Origin: Xenoacremonium recifei
Lineage: Eukaryota; Ascomycota; Sordariomycetes; Hypocreales; Nectriaceae
Assembly (NCBI GenBank): GCA_012184525.1
Contig: WOFQ01000037.1
Location: forward strand, 186,001 to 250,000
Length of the DNA: 64,000 nucleotides
Direction: 5' to 3'
Below, piece by piece: positions 32,513 through 43,844 of this stretch. The notes beneath the pieces are model-generated. The model saw nothing but the letters and a program-made list of their open reading frames with translations. It was not told the origin of the DNA and made no database searches. Position numbers and translations under genes: made by a program. How positions within the stretch are numbered: position 1 is the first letter of the stretch; the number at the start of each line of letters is the position of its first letter.

Positions 32513-35500
32513 CTATGACCACCATGCTCTTGCGCTCCCCTGCGCGCTTCCTTTCCGCGCAAGACTCGGCCGCCGACGTCCGCTATCCCCTGAAGCCAAT
32601 ACGCCGCTTCCCATAGCAGAGCTCGGTCGTCGCTGTGATTGACGAATCCCAATAGGAACCATGCCCTCCGTAGACCGTAATGGCCCCAGTGTCAGCTCCT
32701 CGAGGGGATGCTCAGGTGGCCTCAGTACCCGGATCCCAAACGTCCCCTTTGTTTCTTCTTCCCTCTTTTTGCGGCGTCTGTCGCGCTTCGAGTCCCTCAG
32801 CGGCGGATCCCAGCTCAGCTCAAATAACATTGGCTCATTATTGCCCTGGAACACTGCTTGCAGCTCTTGTTTTGACTGCCATTCAGCCACGCGGGGGAAG
32901 AGTCCCAGCATATTCCCATCCGCCAGTAGAGCCGCTACCGATGCAATACTGGTTGGCCATCTCGGGAGAATTGTTTTTGGCGTGAAGATCCAGGACAAAA
33001 GATGAAATAATAACACGACCCCCAAGAAACTCTGTAAGATCCGCGTCGCTATCTCATCCTGGCGGAGCCGGATTTCCATGGCGATGCGGCTTGCATCGAA
33101 AGTTGGGACAGCTTCAGATACGGAAGCGCTCGGGTCAATACCGCTTACAATCATCTTCCCGTTTGCCTCAGGGAACGTCCCATCCGAGGAAAGATGTCTT
33201 CGGCTCTTCTGGTTCAACGACTGCGCCCGAATGATTCCATGCTGACGAAGCACAGCGGACTGGACCTCCTCCACAGCCCCTGAGGAAGACTCGCCCAACA
33301 CATCGGTAGGTATCTTGAACCTCGATGATGTAGTCAGCAAGGCAAAGAAATGGTCGAACAGATTTGACGTCGAAATATTGGCCAGTTTAGAGTAATTCAA
33401 CGTTGCCAGTGCGACAGTCGTGTTTTGCAATGACGCTTCATCCGTTACCGGAGGCTGAGCTGGGTCGATTTGCAGCGCAGTACCGTGAAGCGTAACATCC
33501 GTATTGACAGTCACGACCGTCTCGTTGCAAGCCAGCGCAGAAATGCTCTTCACGTTGATTTTGGTGCTGTCGGCATCGGCAAGTTCCCCCCAGACGTATA
33601 ACCAATCCGAACACTGAGGAGTCGACGTTGTTTTACCAATCCCCGAGCCAAAGAAGACATTTCCGTCGGTACGTGAAGCCGATGAATTGCTCCGGGCCGT
33701 CCCAATAATCACATTGCTGCTTCGGGCTTCAGATTTTCCTCTGCACGGCTCGCCACTGAGGTCAACACGTAGCGGATTCGTAGCGTCGCCAATTGAATAG
33801 TCCAGAGTCAGATTCGTCGTTATCTGGTCGACCAAGTAAACACGGCATGTCAGATTCGACCGAACAGCTGGCAGCGTGACCTTTATCTGCAGATCATCGA
33901 TCGCTGGATCCTCGGCATCAAGGCTCACTCCCTGCAAAACCAAGTCTTCGAATGTAAACGCAGGATACGAGGCATTGGCACTGAGAATCAACGATGCAAT
34001 ATCCGTGTCATTATTGCAGTTGACACAGATAGGATCGTCATCTGAGAAGGCAACGCTATTTCCGAAGAAATCCACAGAGCGCAAAGCAGCATCTGTCGTT
34101 TTGTCGACGGGGACGGGATCGAACAGCGGGCTGATTGCGACCACCAGCAAGGGAGCAAAAAGCACTCCAGACACTGTTGTCAACACTCCGAAGTCTCGCA
34201 TTCGCATCGCTTTCCACCAGGCCACGGGTTTCCATACATCAATCAGGTTGAGTCCCACAGTTTCGAAGAAATCGCCTTGCCCATAGAGATTCGTAAAAGG
34301 CGATATGATCCTCGTCCAAACGTCAACAGCATCAACGTACATGGCCATAAACAGGACCAACGTAGCAGGGATGGCGGTCCACGCAATGTAGGCATTATCC
34401 TTTCCGATAGTTCTCACTCCGTCGTATCGCTCCGAGCTCCGAAAAGACACCTCAAAGCCAATAATGGCTACCACAAGCACCAGGGCAAAGAGAAGCCTAA
34501 TGATGCCGGTCATGACGGTAGGCTGGCGCCAAGTCGATATATCAGCCTGTCGTGGAGCACTTCTATGCGAGGGTGGATTCCCGCCGAACACATGGAAGAA
34601 GCCCATGTTGGATGAAGTCATGTCGGCATACCCCTCTACCCCAGTCGAATACGCAGATCCCTTGAGTCTATGATCGATGACCCTCTCGCTCGCACCACCG
34701 GTTCCTTGCAGGCATTGTAGTAGCGGTCGGCTATGAGCCAGCAATGCCCCAGTATCGATCATCGTTCCAGGGTCCCTGGGGAGGAACCCTCGTCTTGGCG
34801 CTGCGAAGATCGACACAAGTGTCAGTATAAGGCAGATCCCCAGAAACCCCACCATGATATGCGTAGGGATTTGTCGCACAATTAGCCGTCTCTCCTCGAT
34901 GTTCGCAAATGCAGTGGACGGAGTAGACGTCTGGTCCATCATGGCGAATCTGGCAACCAGGGCCGAATACTGGGTGAAGTAATTCTGTGCCAGCTGGTTC
35001 AGGGGCCCGGAATGAGCGAGGTTGTCGAGATCTGGAGGTGATCCCGCTTGCTTAGCACTCAATGCCAGTGCTGCGAACATCGGCTCATCGGAGGCCAGGA
35101 CTGCCTGGTCGGTATAGAAATTGCGTGCAGCCGTGAAGTAGCTTGTTGCTGGTGTATTATGGCCTTTGAACGAATCGAACTGAGCACGAGCTATATCCCA
35201 AGGCTGGATCTCGCCAATAGTACTGTTGTGCCTGGGGTTGACGAGTTTAGCGACGATCAAATCCGTCGCATTCTTCACCACGTTCACCTCGGTGATGATA
35301 TAGGTCGGTGTGCATATCAGGGCCGCCGCCTCTATAAGCGTGCCTTGCAGGCGGGTGCTCGTTTTCTTCTTAGATGCCGCCTTGATCGCATCAGTGTCTA
35401 ACGTGATCCTCCCTGCCATAACCACGATTCGCTGGTCGTCCAACTCGGAAGATTCACTGCAGCTGCCTGGCTGAAAGGTAAGGAAGTACTTGGGCAGAGA

Positions 35501-36778
35501 TTCGTTTCCGGCTACGAAGTTTGCATTGGAGATGAGCTGGTTGGCCGTGCAATTCGTAACCGATGTCGTCAAGTTGAGAGAAACAAGGTCATCTCCCGTC
35601 GAATTCACTGATTTCAGCTCCAACGAGGCAGACTGGCAATCCATACCACCAACAAACCCATCAACGGTGGCGTTGAGCACATCAGTGCTCCAATTGGCAA
35701 TGGTAAAGGGCAGATATGCAGCTTGGGAAGCAATACCCACTGGGAAGCTGATGTTAGTTGTCTGTAATTCAGCCATGGCGAAATACGGCAACGACCCAAC
35801 GTTTTCCAATCCATCGCTACTATTTGTGAAAGCCGCATCTATGCTGATCGATATTCTCTGATTTGAAGCCCTCAGGACGCTCGGAGTGATGAATGCAGTC
35901 GATAGGACCATGACAACTTTGAGCGCGATCCCAGCAGCAACGGGACAAATCACGATAAGATCCAGGTTTTGCAAGGCCCTTACAACAGCTGTAACCTCTG
36001 GCAAAGAAATGTAGTCCAGAAGCAACGATTCATTAGCACCAACGGAGCTTTTTGACATGCGTATCCACGGTGCCGCAGCCTTGGCTTGGTATTCGACTCG
36101 TGCCCAGACAAGAGCCACCACCGTAAATACGAGGGTCGTGCCATACTGCCAAAGATATCTTGAAGCGTCATTGGTTTTCCGCAACCCATCATTCCGGTTC
36201 GAGATGAAAAGTGCAACTTCCAATCCAGCTATCAAAACGGCGAACAGAGCTGCGAAGGCCGCCAAGACTCTCCGATGAAGGAACAGCGGGCGCCACGGCA
36301 GACGTGGCACGTCAGAATCGCTTTTCTCGGATTCCCTCTGCGGCGGGAGGTCGGGCAGCGGCGGCGACCTGGGCGACCTCGCGGATCTGCCTGACCTGGA
36401 GCTGGCCCGCGACCTGATGCTGCCCAAGAACGGCCATCGCGTTCGGATCCCACTCGACAAGGTCACTTCCCTCGGCGGACTGTCGTCGGCCCCCACCGCT
36501 TGCGCGTTCGCCAGTCGTTCCGAGTCGAAGAAAGATGCAATGTGCCGGTAAGAACTTCCACTCGTCTCGGACGGGTCGCCTATGCGCCAGGTCGGCGCAT
36601 GTCGTGGAATGCTGAAAGAGCCTTTGTTTGTCGCAGAGTACCGGCGGTCCGAGGGTCCTGGGAGTGCATCGGCATCGCTTGCCTCGCGAAGCAGTCGATG
36701 GTAGGAATCAAGGCCGTTCAACGGCTGTGTGGCCCCGGGACGAGGGACATTTGCGTCTTCCCTCGCGGCCGGGTCCAT
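32513..36778 (-). CDS. DUF3433 multi-pass membrane protein
   Basis: An intronless frame of 1421 residues. The N-terminal 150 residues are hydrophilic and Ser/Arg-rich (SRSGRSARSPRSPPLPDLPP). The DUF3433 signature then appears: WRPLFLHRRVLAAFAALFAV followed by a conserved LWQYGTTLVFTVVALVWARV. A second copy of the same arrangement starts near the middle of the protein (WRQPTVMTGIIRLLFALVLV, then AYIAWTAIPATLVLFMAMYV). Between the helices lie long loops with many N-glycosylation sequons, probably extracytoplasmic. A Ser/Arg/Lys-rich tail ends the protein. This repeated layout is typical of the family, found in filamentous fungi and without known function. It is probably in the plasma membrane or endomembranes. 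Confidence 0.85.
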   Translation of the reverse strand: MDPAAREDANVPRPGATQPLNGLDSYHRLLREASDADALPGPSDRRYSATNKGSFSIPRHAPTWRIGDPSETSGSSYRHIASFFDSERLANAQAVGADDSPPREVTLSSGIRTRWPFLGSIRSRASSRSGRSARSPRSPPLPDLPPQRESEKSDSDVPRLPWRPLFLHRRVLAAFAALFAVLIAGLEVALFISNRNDGLRKTNDASRYLWQYGTTLVFTVVALVWARVEYQAKAAAPWIRMSKSSVGANESLLLDYISLPEVTAVVRALQNLDLIVICPVAAGIALKVVMVLSTAFITPSVLRASNQRISISIDAAFTNSSDGLENVGSLPYFAMAELQTTNISFPVGIASQAAYLPFTIANWSTDVLNATVDGFVGGMDCQSASLELKSVNSTGDDLVSLNLTTSVTNCTANQLISNANFVAGNESLPKYFLTFQPGSCSESSELDDQRIVVMAGRITLDTDAIKAASKKKTSTRLQGTLIEAAALICTPTYIITEVNVVKNATDLIVAKLVNPRHNSTIGEIQPWDIARAQFDSFKGHNTPATSYFTAARNFYTDQAVLASDEPMFAALALSAKQAGSPPDLDNLAHSGPLNQLAQNYFTQYSALVARFAMMDQTSTPSTAFANIEERRLIVRQIPTHIMVGFLGICLILTLVSIFAAPRRGFLPRDPGTMIDTGALLAHSRPLLQCLQGTGGASERVIDHRLKGSAYSTGVEGYADMTSSNMGFFHVFGGNPPSHRSAPRQADISTWRQPTVMTGIIRLLFALVLVVAIIGFEVSFRSSERYDGVRTIGKDNAYIAWTAIPATLVLFMAMYVDAVDVWTRIISPFTNLYGQGDFFETVGLNLIDVWKPVAWWKAMRMRDFGVLTTVSGVLFAPLLVVAISPLFDPVPVDKTTDAALRSVDFFGNSVAFSDDDPICVNCNNDTDIASLILSANASYPAFTFEDLVLQGVSLDAEDPAIDDLQIKVTLPAVRSNLTCRVYLVDQITTNLTLDYSIGDATNPLRVDLSGEPCRGKSEARSSNVIIGTARSNSSASRTDGNVFFGSGIGKTTSTPQCSDWLYVWGELADADSTKINVKSISALACNETVVTVNTDVTLHGTALQIDPAQPPVTDEASLQNTTVALATLNYSKLANISTSNLFDHFFALLTTSSRFKIPTDVLGESSSGAVEEVQSAVLRQHGIIRAQSLNQKSRRHLSSDGTFPEANGKMIVSGIDPSASVSEAVPTFDASRIAMEIRLRQDEIATRILQSFLGVVLLFHLLSWIFTPKTILPRWPTSIASVAALLADGNMLGLFPRVAEWQSKQELQAVFQGNNEPMLFELSWDPPLRDSKRDRRRKKREEETKGTFGIRVLRPPEHPLEELTLGPLRSTEGMVPIGIRQSQRRPSSAMGSGVLASGDSGRRRPSLARKGSAQGSARAWWS

Positions 36779-39700
36779 GGTGTAGGGGCTTTAGAGAATT
36801 GTCAAGAAGTTGTGCCTCATCACCGAGATCAAGTGTTTGCCCAATGTCTTCGCGAGGGGCATGATGGCGACGTAATCGGTTCGCGGGAAAAAACGTCCAC
36901 GGTTTCACGACGTCATGACAAGGCAAGTCGGCGCAAAAGGGAAATTAGCAAACAATCGGAAGAGAAACGGTTTCAAAGGATCTCGCCGAGGAGAAAAAAG
37001 CGACGGAATCCTGGGGTTGAGTGCCGGAACCCGCCAGCAGCCAATGCAACCAAATGGGCGCTGGTGAAATTACCAGGACCGAGCGAAAAGAAAGCAAGGT
37101 CGGTGGGATGCGTCTTGGAAACGCAGAGTTGACGATGGTCAGAGAACGAGAGAAAGAGAGCGTTGAGGCGAGGGACAAGTCAACGGGAGCCAGCGCAAAG
37201 TGATGTGATGCGCACAAGCCTCCCGTCATCCCGTCTTGTCTCGTTGACGTCTCCCCGTGTGTCAAAGACCGGCGAGTCTGGGTCTGGCAACGCGGGATCC
37301 CGAAGGAGGCTCACTCACCACGCCATGCGATTGAAACGAGCGAGGGGATCCATGACGCACAGTAGCATCCAGCTGGCTCCGGATGAAACTCTGGCGACGG
37401 TGGCGGTGTTGGCAGCGTCGCAAACCCTGGCTCGCCTCGGGGCGTCGGGCAGGGGTCGTGGTTTGGGATGGGTGGTCGCTGGGCGCTGAGCGGGTTGAGG
37501 CTCTGACATAAGATGACAGGTATCTGACGGCGATTACGGAGTGCTTGGAGGGCGGCGATTCGACGCTTGATAAAGGGACAACTCTCGATATGGATGTTGA
37601 AGCCAGGACAGAAGCTCTTGAGATTTTTTTCTCTCTCTTTTTTAAAAAGGAAACAGTGATGGGTTGGAGTCATCTCGGGAAGCAGCGACCCTGGAAGACG
37701 TTGGATGTTTCCTCAGCCCGCGCCGGACCGTGCACTCTTCCGTTCCTTCCCTGCTCCCACGAGATGAGCCCATGGAGTTGAATCCCAGCATTCCGGGCCG
37801 GGGAAACAATGCAAAGGCCGGCACCGTATAAGACGGACTCTCTTATAAGATGCTTAACGTGCCAGGACCCAGCAATTGCCCCCTTTCGCTTGTTGCGACA
37901 AAACGCTGCAGGGGATTCTTCCGCTGAGCATTCACAAGCAGGATTCGGGTGCAGCTCAGGTCTGCGTTACCGCCGTCTCGGGACCTACAGCGAACTTTGG
38001 TACCTAGATCAGATCGCATGGGATCCCACAGGATCTACCCGTCCGCGATAGATGATGAGAATTTCCCGTGTAAGAGAGAACAACGACTTGCAGGTTTTGG
38101 GCGTCTCTGAAAGCATCAAAATCACGACGTCTCACTCAGGAAATTGCTGGCTTGCATCGCTGGGCTTTCGCCGCGGTCTGCCAACGCACTCATTTCCGAC
38201 TCCCTGGCTATATCAGCCACAATAATGTAGCCAGCAAAACACTCGCCAACTCACTGCTCAACAAACAATAACGTGGCTCATAATGTTATGTCGATCTCTT
38301 ATCATCCTCCACGTTGTGCTGTGCCACGTCTGAGTAACCACTGGCTCGTATTCTCCTCTGCCAGTTCATCTGTCCCATCCCAGATGTTGTAAGATGCAAG
38401 TTGGGCACCACCATCCCTCCTCTCGTTTTCTTCCGCTCCCGATCTTACCTCACCCGCCCCCGACGAATGACAACTCACCGCATCCTCGTGCAAACTCTTT
38501 ACAAACTCTTCCGTCTGCCTGAGGTACCGATTCTGTCATGCTGCATCCTCCTCCCCACCGCCTGTCAAGCCCTCTCCGGATCCTCTACCGACAGCGCTCT
38601 CCCGCCGGCACATCCACAACTACCGGAGCACGTCCGCTCAAATTCCCTCAATGTTCTGACGCTGGCTGGGCAGCATGATTGGGCCTTCAGTTCACGATAG
38701 CGTCGCGAGGCCAGACCGACCGCCTTTCCCACTGGGCCGCCCTTATGCACGCACTTTAGGTCTCTCCAGCCGAGGGACGAGAACGCCTCTGTCGGGTTTC
38801 CACCGCCTCGGTGTAACTTTTATGTGCCTGACGCTATCCTCGCTCGAGTCTAGGGTAACCTAGATCCCTCGCGTCTTGTGGGGTTCCACATGGGAATCGC
38901 CAGGAACCGATCCATAGCGCATGACTTATGAAAACGCAGCGCCGTCGCTGATTCGCCCCGAGTCGCTAGTGCTCCTGTCGTTCTGTTAGCGCACAAGAAG
39001 CACGGCTCCATAAGCTGCGTTGTGCACGCTGCACGACCGAGCGTTTCACAACAATCAGAGTTTGCATGTGCATATCGCGTGCACAAGTCATGCTCCTCGG
39101 CCCCCCCCGCCTACCTAATCAGGCATATCTCCCTTGCACTAGGGAGCATAATCCGACGCTCCTCTGAACTCTCACAATTCCCGCACAAGTGACAGCGCTA
39201 GTGCACACCGTCAGTTATGAATCATACCCAGCGGCACTGCGAGCGAGAACTCCATCCCGGCTGCATTAGCACATCTTGTCGTGGCAGTCTGAGGGCCTAT
39301 CATGGGGAGCACGAATGATGTGGTCATCCATGCCGATCCTCGGGATGTGTGCGTAGAAGAGAAGAGAAGAGAAAACAAGAAAAAGCACTCAAGACGAAAA
39401 CTCTTCTGCCGATGGTGGGTGGAGTATTGCGACGTTGTGACTCGAACACTCCCAACAGGGCAGACCGATGTTGCTGAAGGAGAGCAGGAAAGACGAGTCC
39501 AACATTCGGGATTGAAAGTCGAGGAACTCTTGGCAATTGTTGGCCATGGCGTTTGTGAGACAAAGCTGGGATATGTTGGTCGTCCAAAGTTTGCTGTTAC
39601 GTCGGGCAAAGTGGTTGATCCCGAACTCAATCCTACAGCCATGACATCAATGGGACAAACTTTCCAACGTTAACACAACGACGTCCAGTTAGAGTTCCCA

Positions 39701-39998
39701 ACGGTCAGCAAAAACCACTTGTGTAAGTCGCAGGAACATAAAAACGCCAAGACACGTAAGACAGATTAAAAAACAACGAATTGTCATAAAAGAAGCCAAG
39801 TATATATCATAATATATATGTAAGGTAAACAAAAAGCGTTTCCCAAAACCAGCAAGCCAGCCTTTTTTCTTCCGCACCGTCCAAGGGGAGGCGCAATAGG
39901 CCCTGCACTGATATTGATGCACCCAAAAACACCGTATTCAAGAAAAAGTGGTATCCAATCTATCGCCGAACTTCGTCCCAACCCGCCAATTGCTTGGC
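36779..39998. other. Long intergenic spacer (3.2 kb)
   Basis: No gene is supported. Several overlapping open frames on both strands exceed 100 codons (for example 39211-39642 minus and 39302-39673 plus) but show no family motifs, splice consistency or codon preference. The right end, nearest 39999, contains the 3' region of the Asp f 4-like gene. Low-complexity purine-rich runs occur around 37080-37170. Confidence 0.5.
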
Positions 39999-40901
39999 TT
40001 AGGACGAGTAGCCGACGGAGACGGTGAGGCGGACGTTGCCGGCGGGGAGGTTCAGGCCAATGCCGTCAGCAGCCTCAGTGCCGGCAACGTAGGCGTTGTC
40101 GCCAGTGCCACCGGCGTAGATGGTAGAGCAGGTGCCGGAGCCGCAGACCTGGAGGCCGGGGATGTCCATGTCAGCAGAGGCGGCGACCAGGCAAGAAGCG
40201 TCAGCACCGGACCAGTCGCTGTTGGCAGAGTCGGCCATATCGAACTCCAGCCAGGTACCAGCGAACTCGCCGATGCTGGTGAGGGGAAGGCTGCCGACGC
40301 CGCAAGTGCAGCCACCCTGAGAGTTGGCCTCAATGGCGACGACGGTGGTGCCAGAGGCGGGCAGGGTGAAGGTGATGGCCTCGTTGCCGGTGAAGAAGCC
40401 GTTGATGCCACCATCGGGACCGATCTTGTTCCAGCAAGCGCACTCCTGGGAGGAGGACTTGGCGTTGTTGAAGGTCACGGTGTAGTCGTACTGGTCGGCA
40501 ATGTCGCTGTCGACAACCATGATGTTGCAGCCGTAGTCGCTGGAGGTGCCAGTGTTGCCCTTGTAGGCGATCTCGGCATCGGTGGCACGCTTGGAGTTGC
40601 CGCTGCAGAAAGCGACGTAGCCAGAGGAGCCGGAGCTGCTGGAGGAGCTGGCGGCAGCGGCAGACGAGGTCGTGGCGACGGCAGCGGGAGAGGAGGTGGT
40701 CGTGGGAACAACGGCATCGGCGTTGACCTGGGCAGCAGAGGTAGCCGCGACGACCTGGGTGGCGTACTCGGTGACAGTGACGGGCTTGTTGGCGATGACA
40801 AAGTCCCGGGCGACGGGCTTGTGCATGTGAGCGTGGCCGCTGGGGTGGGCAGAGACGCCGAGGGCAGCGCCTAGGATGATGCTAGAGACGGCGACCTTCA
40901 T
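39999..40901 (-). CDS. Asp f 4-like secreted protein
   Basis: An intronless frame of 300 residues. It begins with a clear signal peptide (MKVAVSSIILGAALGVSA) followed by a His-rich stretch (HPSGHAHMHKPVARD) with a possible Kex2-like basic site. A Ser/Ala/Thr-rich linker follows, likely O-glycosylated. The C-terminal domain contains conserved cysteines (YGCNIMVVDS, SSQECACWNKIGPDGG, EANSQGGCTCGVGSL, GSGTCSTIYAGG) and GEFAGTWLEFDMADSANSDW. This organisation matches the fungal family named after the Aspergillus allergen Asp f 4, secreted or wall-associated proteins with unknown biochemical role. Third codon positions are almost all C or G, the strongest bias in the window, so high expression is likely. 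Long reading frames on the other strand are by-products of this bias. Confidence 0.85.
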   Translation of the reverse strand: MKVAVSSIILGAALGVSAHPSGHAHMHKPVARDFVIANKPVTVTEYATQVVAATSAAQVNADAVVPTTTSSPAAVATTSSAAAASSSSSSGSSGYVAFCSGNSKRATDAEIAYKGNTGTSSDYGCNIMVVDSDIADQYDYTVTFNNAKSSSQECACWNKIGPDGGINGFFTGNEAITFTLPASGTTVVAIEANSQGGCTCGVGSLPLTSIGEFAGTWLEFDMADSANSDWSGADASCLVAASADMDIPGLQVCGSGTCSTIYAGGTGDNAYVAGTEAADGIGLNLPAGNVRLTVSVGYSS

Positions 40902-43844
40902 TTTGATGGTTTGTAGTCTTGTTGATAGAACGATTTCGTTGCTTGTATCGAGCTTGTTTGTTGATTGCTTTGCTGTAAATTGACGGCTGTATTCCCAGAA
41001 TACGCGGATTGCCTGTTCCTGAAAGGAGAGTCGGGGGGTTGGTTCAAGAGAGTGAGGTCAACGCGACTCTTAGAGTAAGCGCTGGGTAAAGGAATGACGA
41101 TAGAATGGCAATAGCCGTGAAAGCAAAAGACGGTGGTGAGAAGGGGAGGAGGTAAAGTAGGGCGGTAGACGAGACAAAAGGAGGGAGATGAGCATTATTA
41201 AGGTCGGCAGGGGGGGGTGTCGCTGGGCCTGGCGTGTGTGCCGCCATCCATGTCTCTTGTCGTGAACCACACCCAGAGACCAGCCAGCACCCACACGCAC
41301 CCACCGCACACCCACACAGACAGTGACAGGACCAAAGAGTCAAAGAGCCCGAGCCAGCACCAAAGAGGACAAGGGGACTTTGTGGAAGCCCCAGCCGCCA
41401 GGGGAGGTGAGCGGGTTGCTTGCGTCCCAGTCAGTCGAAATCCAAGGGGTGGCCAGGCCAAGCTTCGCTCGCTCGCGGGTCCATCGCGGGCCTGCCAGGT
41501 ACATCGCCGCCCCGATTGGCTGGCCGCCGCTGTTTCTCCTGACCGTTTGTTGCCCACTCCACCACTAGATCGCCGCGTCAGCGACAGACAGCGGCAACGC
41601 CAGGCCCAGGCGCGGACGAGACCCTCGCTGCAGAGATTCCACTGCCGGGACTTGTTCATCGTGAGCCAGCCGTCTTGACTCTAGTCATGGAACCGCAGAA
41701 GGTCCAGAAAAGACCGCATGAGGATGGGCGGTTGCGGGAGAGCGAGGGCGCCTCCTCTGCCACTTGGCGATCCCGGGGAACAGCGTCCAAGGCGAGGCCT
41801 GACTTGTACTGACTGGGTCTGAGCGGATTCGTGGGCCGTTCTTAGCTGAGGGTGGGCATTAGCAGCCATGCGTGGAACGCCGATGCCAGCGCCCAGCATC
41901 GAATATTGATCCGTTCGGGTCGGCTTGCAGCAGCAGCAGCCTCCAGTTCAGCTGCCGGGGTCACTTCTCAAACCCGCTGGCTGCACTGGTGGCGTTGACG
42001 GCCTGCACGACGAGACCCTGACTCTTGTTCGCCATGGCCGCTGTCTCGACTCTCGTCCCTTGCCTCTACTGCTGACTCTTGTCTCTTTCGCCCTTCGCCG
42101 ACGCCGTATCCACCGGCCGCGAGGCGATTGTTGCTGATGGCCGGCCCACCACCGCAAGGCATGTTTTTGGGGCTTTGTCTCCGCGATGCGATGCGATGCG
42201 ATGCTGGATGGGAAGAGGCGGAGCAATCGAGAGATCCTGAAACACAAGCATGCAAAGAAGAAGCAAAGACCACGCTCTGGAATGATCAACAAAGCCGGCC
42301 TCAGGCGAGAGTGGTGGCCTCGGGAAGTGGAAATGAGAAAAAACGAGGTCCGACCAGGGTGTGCGTGGCTGTGGTCCAATCAGGGCAGGGGAGACTGAGA
42401 TTAGTAGGCGGTGGGGGCTGGCAGAATCTGTCCTGTTGCCTCTTTGGGCACTTGTACACAGAGTGTATAACTGTCTGTACAGTCTTTATGCAGCGACATC
42501 AAAGGGAGAGACCGGACTCGCGGAGCTGAGGGAGATGAAGTTCGTATGCTGAAGCAACACCTTGTTCTCACGAATGATTGGATGGGTTTTTGGCCTTCGG
42601 TAGAACGGCATCGTGCACTTTGCTAATTACCCTCTTCTCCCTCTTCCTGAACTCCCCGCTGGTCTATTGTTTCGGCCTCTTCGATATGCCGCTCTCTACC
42701 CAGCAATTGTTTAGATACTCCAGCCAGGACGCGTCTTCCTAATCTTAGAAACAAGATATACAATCGTCATCCACCACCATAGTCTGACGTAGTCCTCCCA
42801 TAACAATCACCTCTTAGAGCCCCATCTGAGAGGCAGCTCGCCATCATCCCCATGCCATCGGCCTTGCAACGCCCCATCGCCAAATTCCATTCTCCTGCTC
42901 TTCCTTGCTTTGTTCGCCAACTCCGACGAGACATTCCCAAACCTGTCACTTGTCATCTTGCATTCCTCTCCCTTGTTGACGCGCCCTCCTCCCGCACCCA
43001 AAATCTTCCAACCCCTTCAAAAGGCCTTGTCTTTCTCTCCACACATGCGCTCGTAAAAAACAAGCCCAGCCCCAGCTCAAAATCCTTTGAATTGCAGAGC
43101 CGAGAAGTTTCTATTTCCATCATCCTTGATCGTGATCCTGTCTTACTTCACGCCCCTCCCCGGATCTGCCGCGCAATGCACTTCTCCCGTTTTTAGCATC
43201 CCGCTGGTCCAGAAAAGCACGTGCATTGCTTGCTTGCTTGTCGGCTAGATTCTTTGATGACATTGGACTTCCACTCTTTGCGTTGACACAGCCTCAGCGT
43301 CCAAGCTCAGCGAGATTGTAGCTCCATCGGCCGGGATGTGATCTACGTACTTGTAGAGAAGCCGGTTTATTAGTGGGCTTTATTTACCATTCGCCTGGGA
43401 AACCCCCTTTCCTTTCGACTCTGTATGGAAGTCCGTGGAGATTCAGTTATTGCAAGAACCCTGAACCTCTACCAGAAATCCTATCCTCAACCAGGGTCTA
43501 ACCCCAACTAACTGGCCTGATATAAAAAGTCGAGATTAGGGATAAGGGGTCTACTCTGTAAACGAAGGATAAAGATCTGGGTAAGGGATCAGGGTCTGGA
43601 TATGGTATAGGTAGGATTCAGGCTACGATTCAGGATATTCATCCTGCGCCAGCCATGTCTGACTGTTCTGATCAGTCATCAACGTAGATGAGGGACGTCC
43701 TGCCAGTATCACGGTATAGCATTCGGAACAATAAGTCATGAAAATTCTCCATTACTCAAATTACGCTGTAAAAGGATAGAAAGAGGACTGCGCTTTGAGA
43801 ACCCATATGTCATGATTCCGCTCGTCTCAGAACCGTCCTCCGAC
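40902..43844. other. Long intergenic spacer upstream of the Asp f 4-like gene (2.9 kb)
   Basis: No gene is supported. The part nearest 40902 is the promoter and leader of the Asp f 4-like gene, with pyrimidine-rich sequence on the coding strand. The part nearest 43844 contains the 3' end of the AAA+ gene. Around 43520-43630 there is purine-rich low-complexity sequence with repeated GGGATA/GGGTCT-like blocks. Open frames in the middle overlap on both strands and look non-coding. Confidence 0.5.

Noticed and set aside
39211..39673. Overlapping 143- and 123-codon frames on opposite strands
   Set aside because: I looked for domain motifs, a signal peptide and exon partners and found none convincing.
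39948..40874. A 308-codon frame antisense to the Asp f 4-like gene
   Set aside because: It mirrors a gene with extreme C/G third-position bias, is Gly/Ala/Val-rich, and has no family motifs or signal of its own.
43520..43630. Repeated GGGATA/GGGTCT blocks resembling telomeric repeats
   Set aside because: The units are irregular and do not form TTAGGG arrays. This is ordinary purine-rich low complexity.
40902..43844. Search for tRNA, rRNA or small structured RNA genes in the large spacers
   Set aside because: No T-loop/anticodon-arm combination or rRNA-like core sequence was seen by eye. A covariance-model scan would be needed to exclude them.
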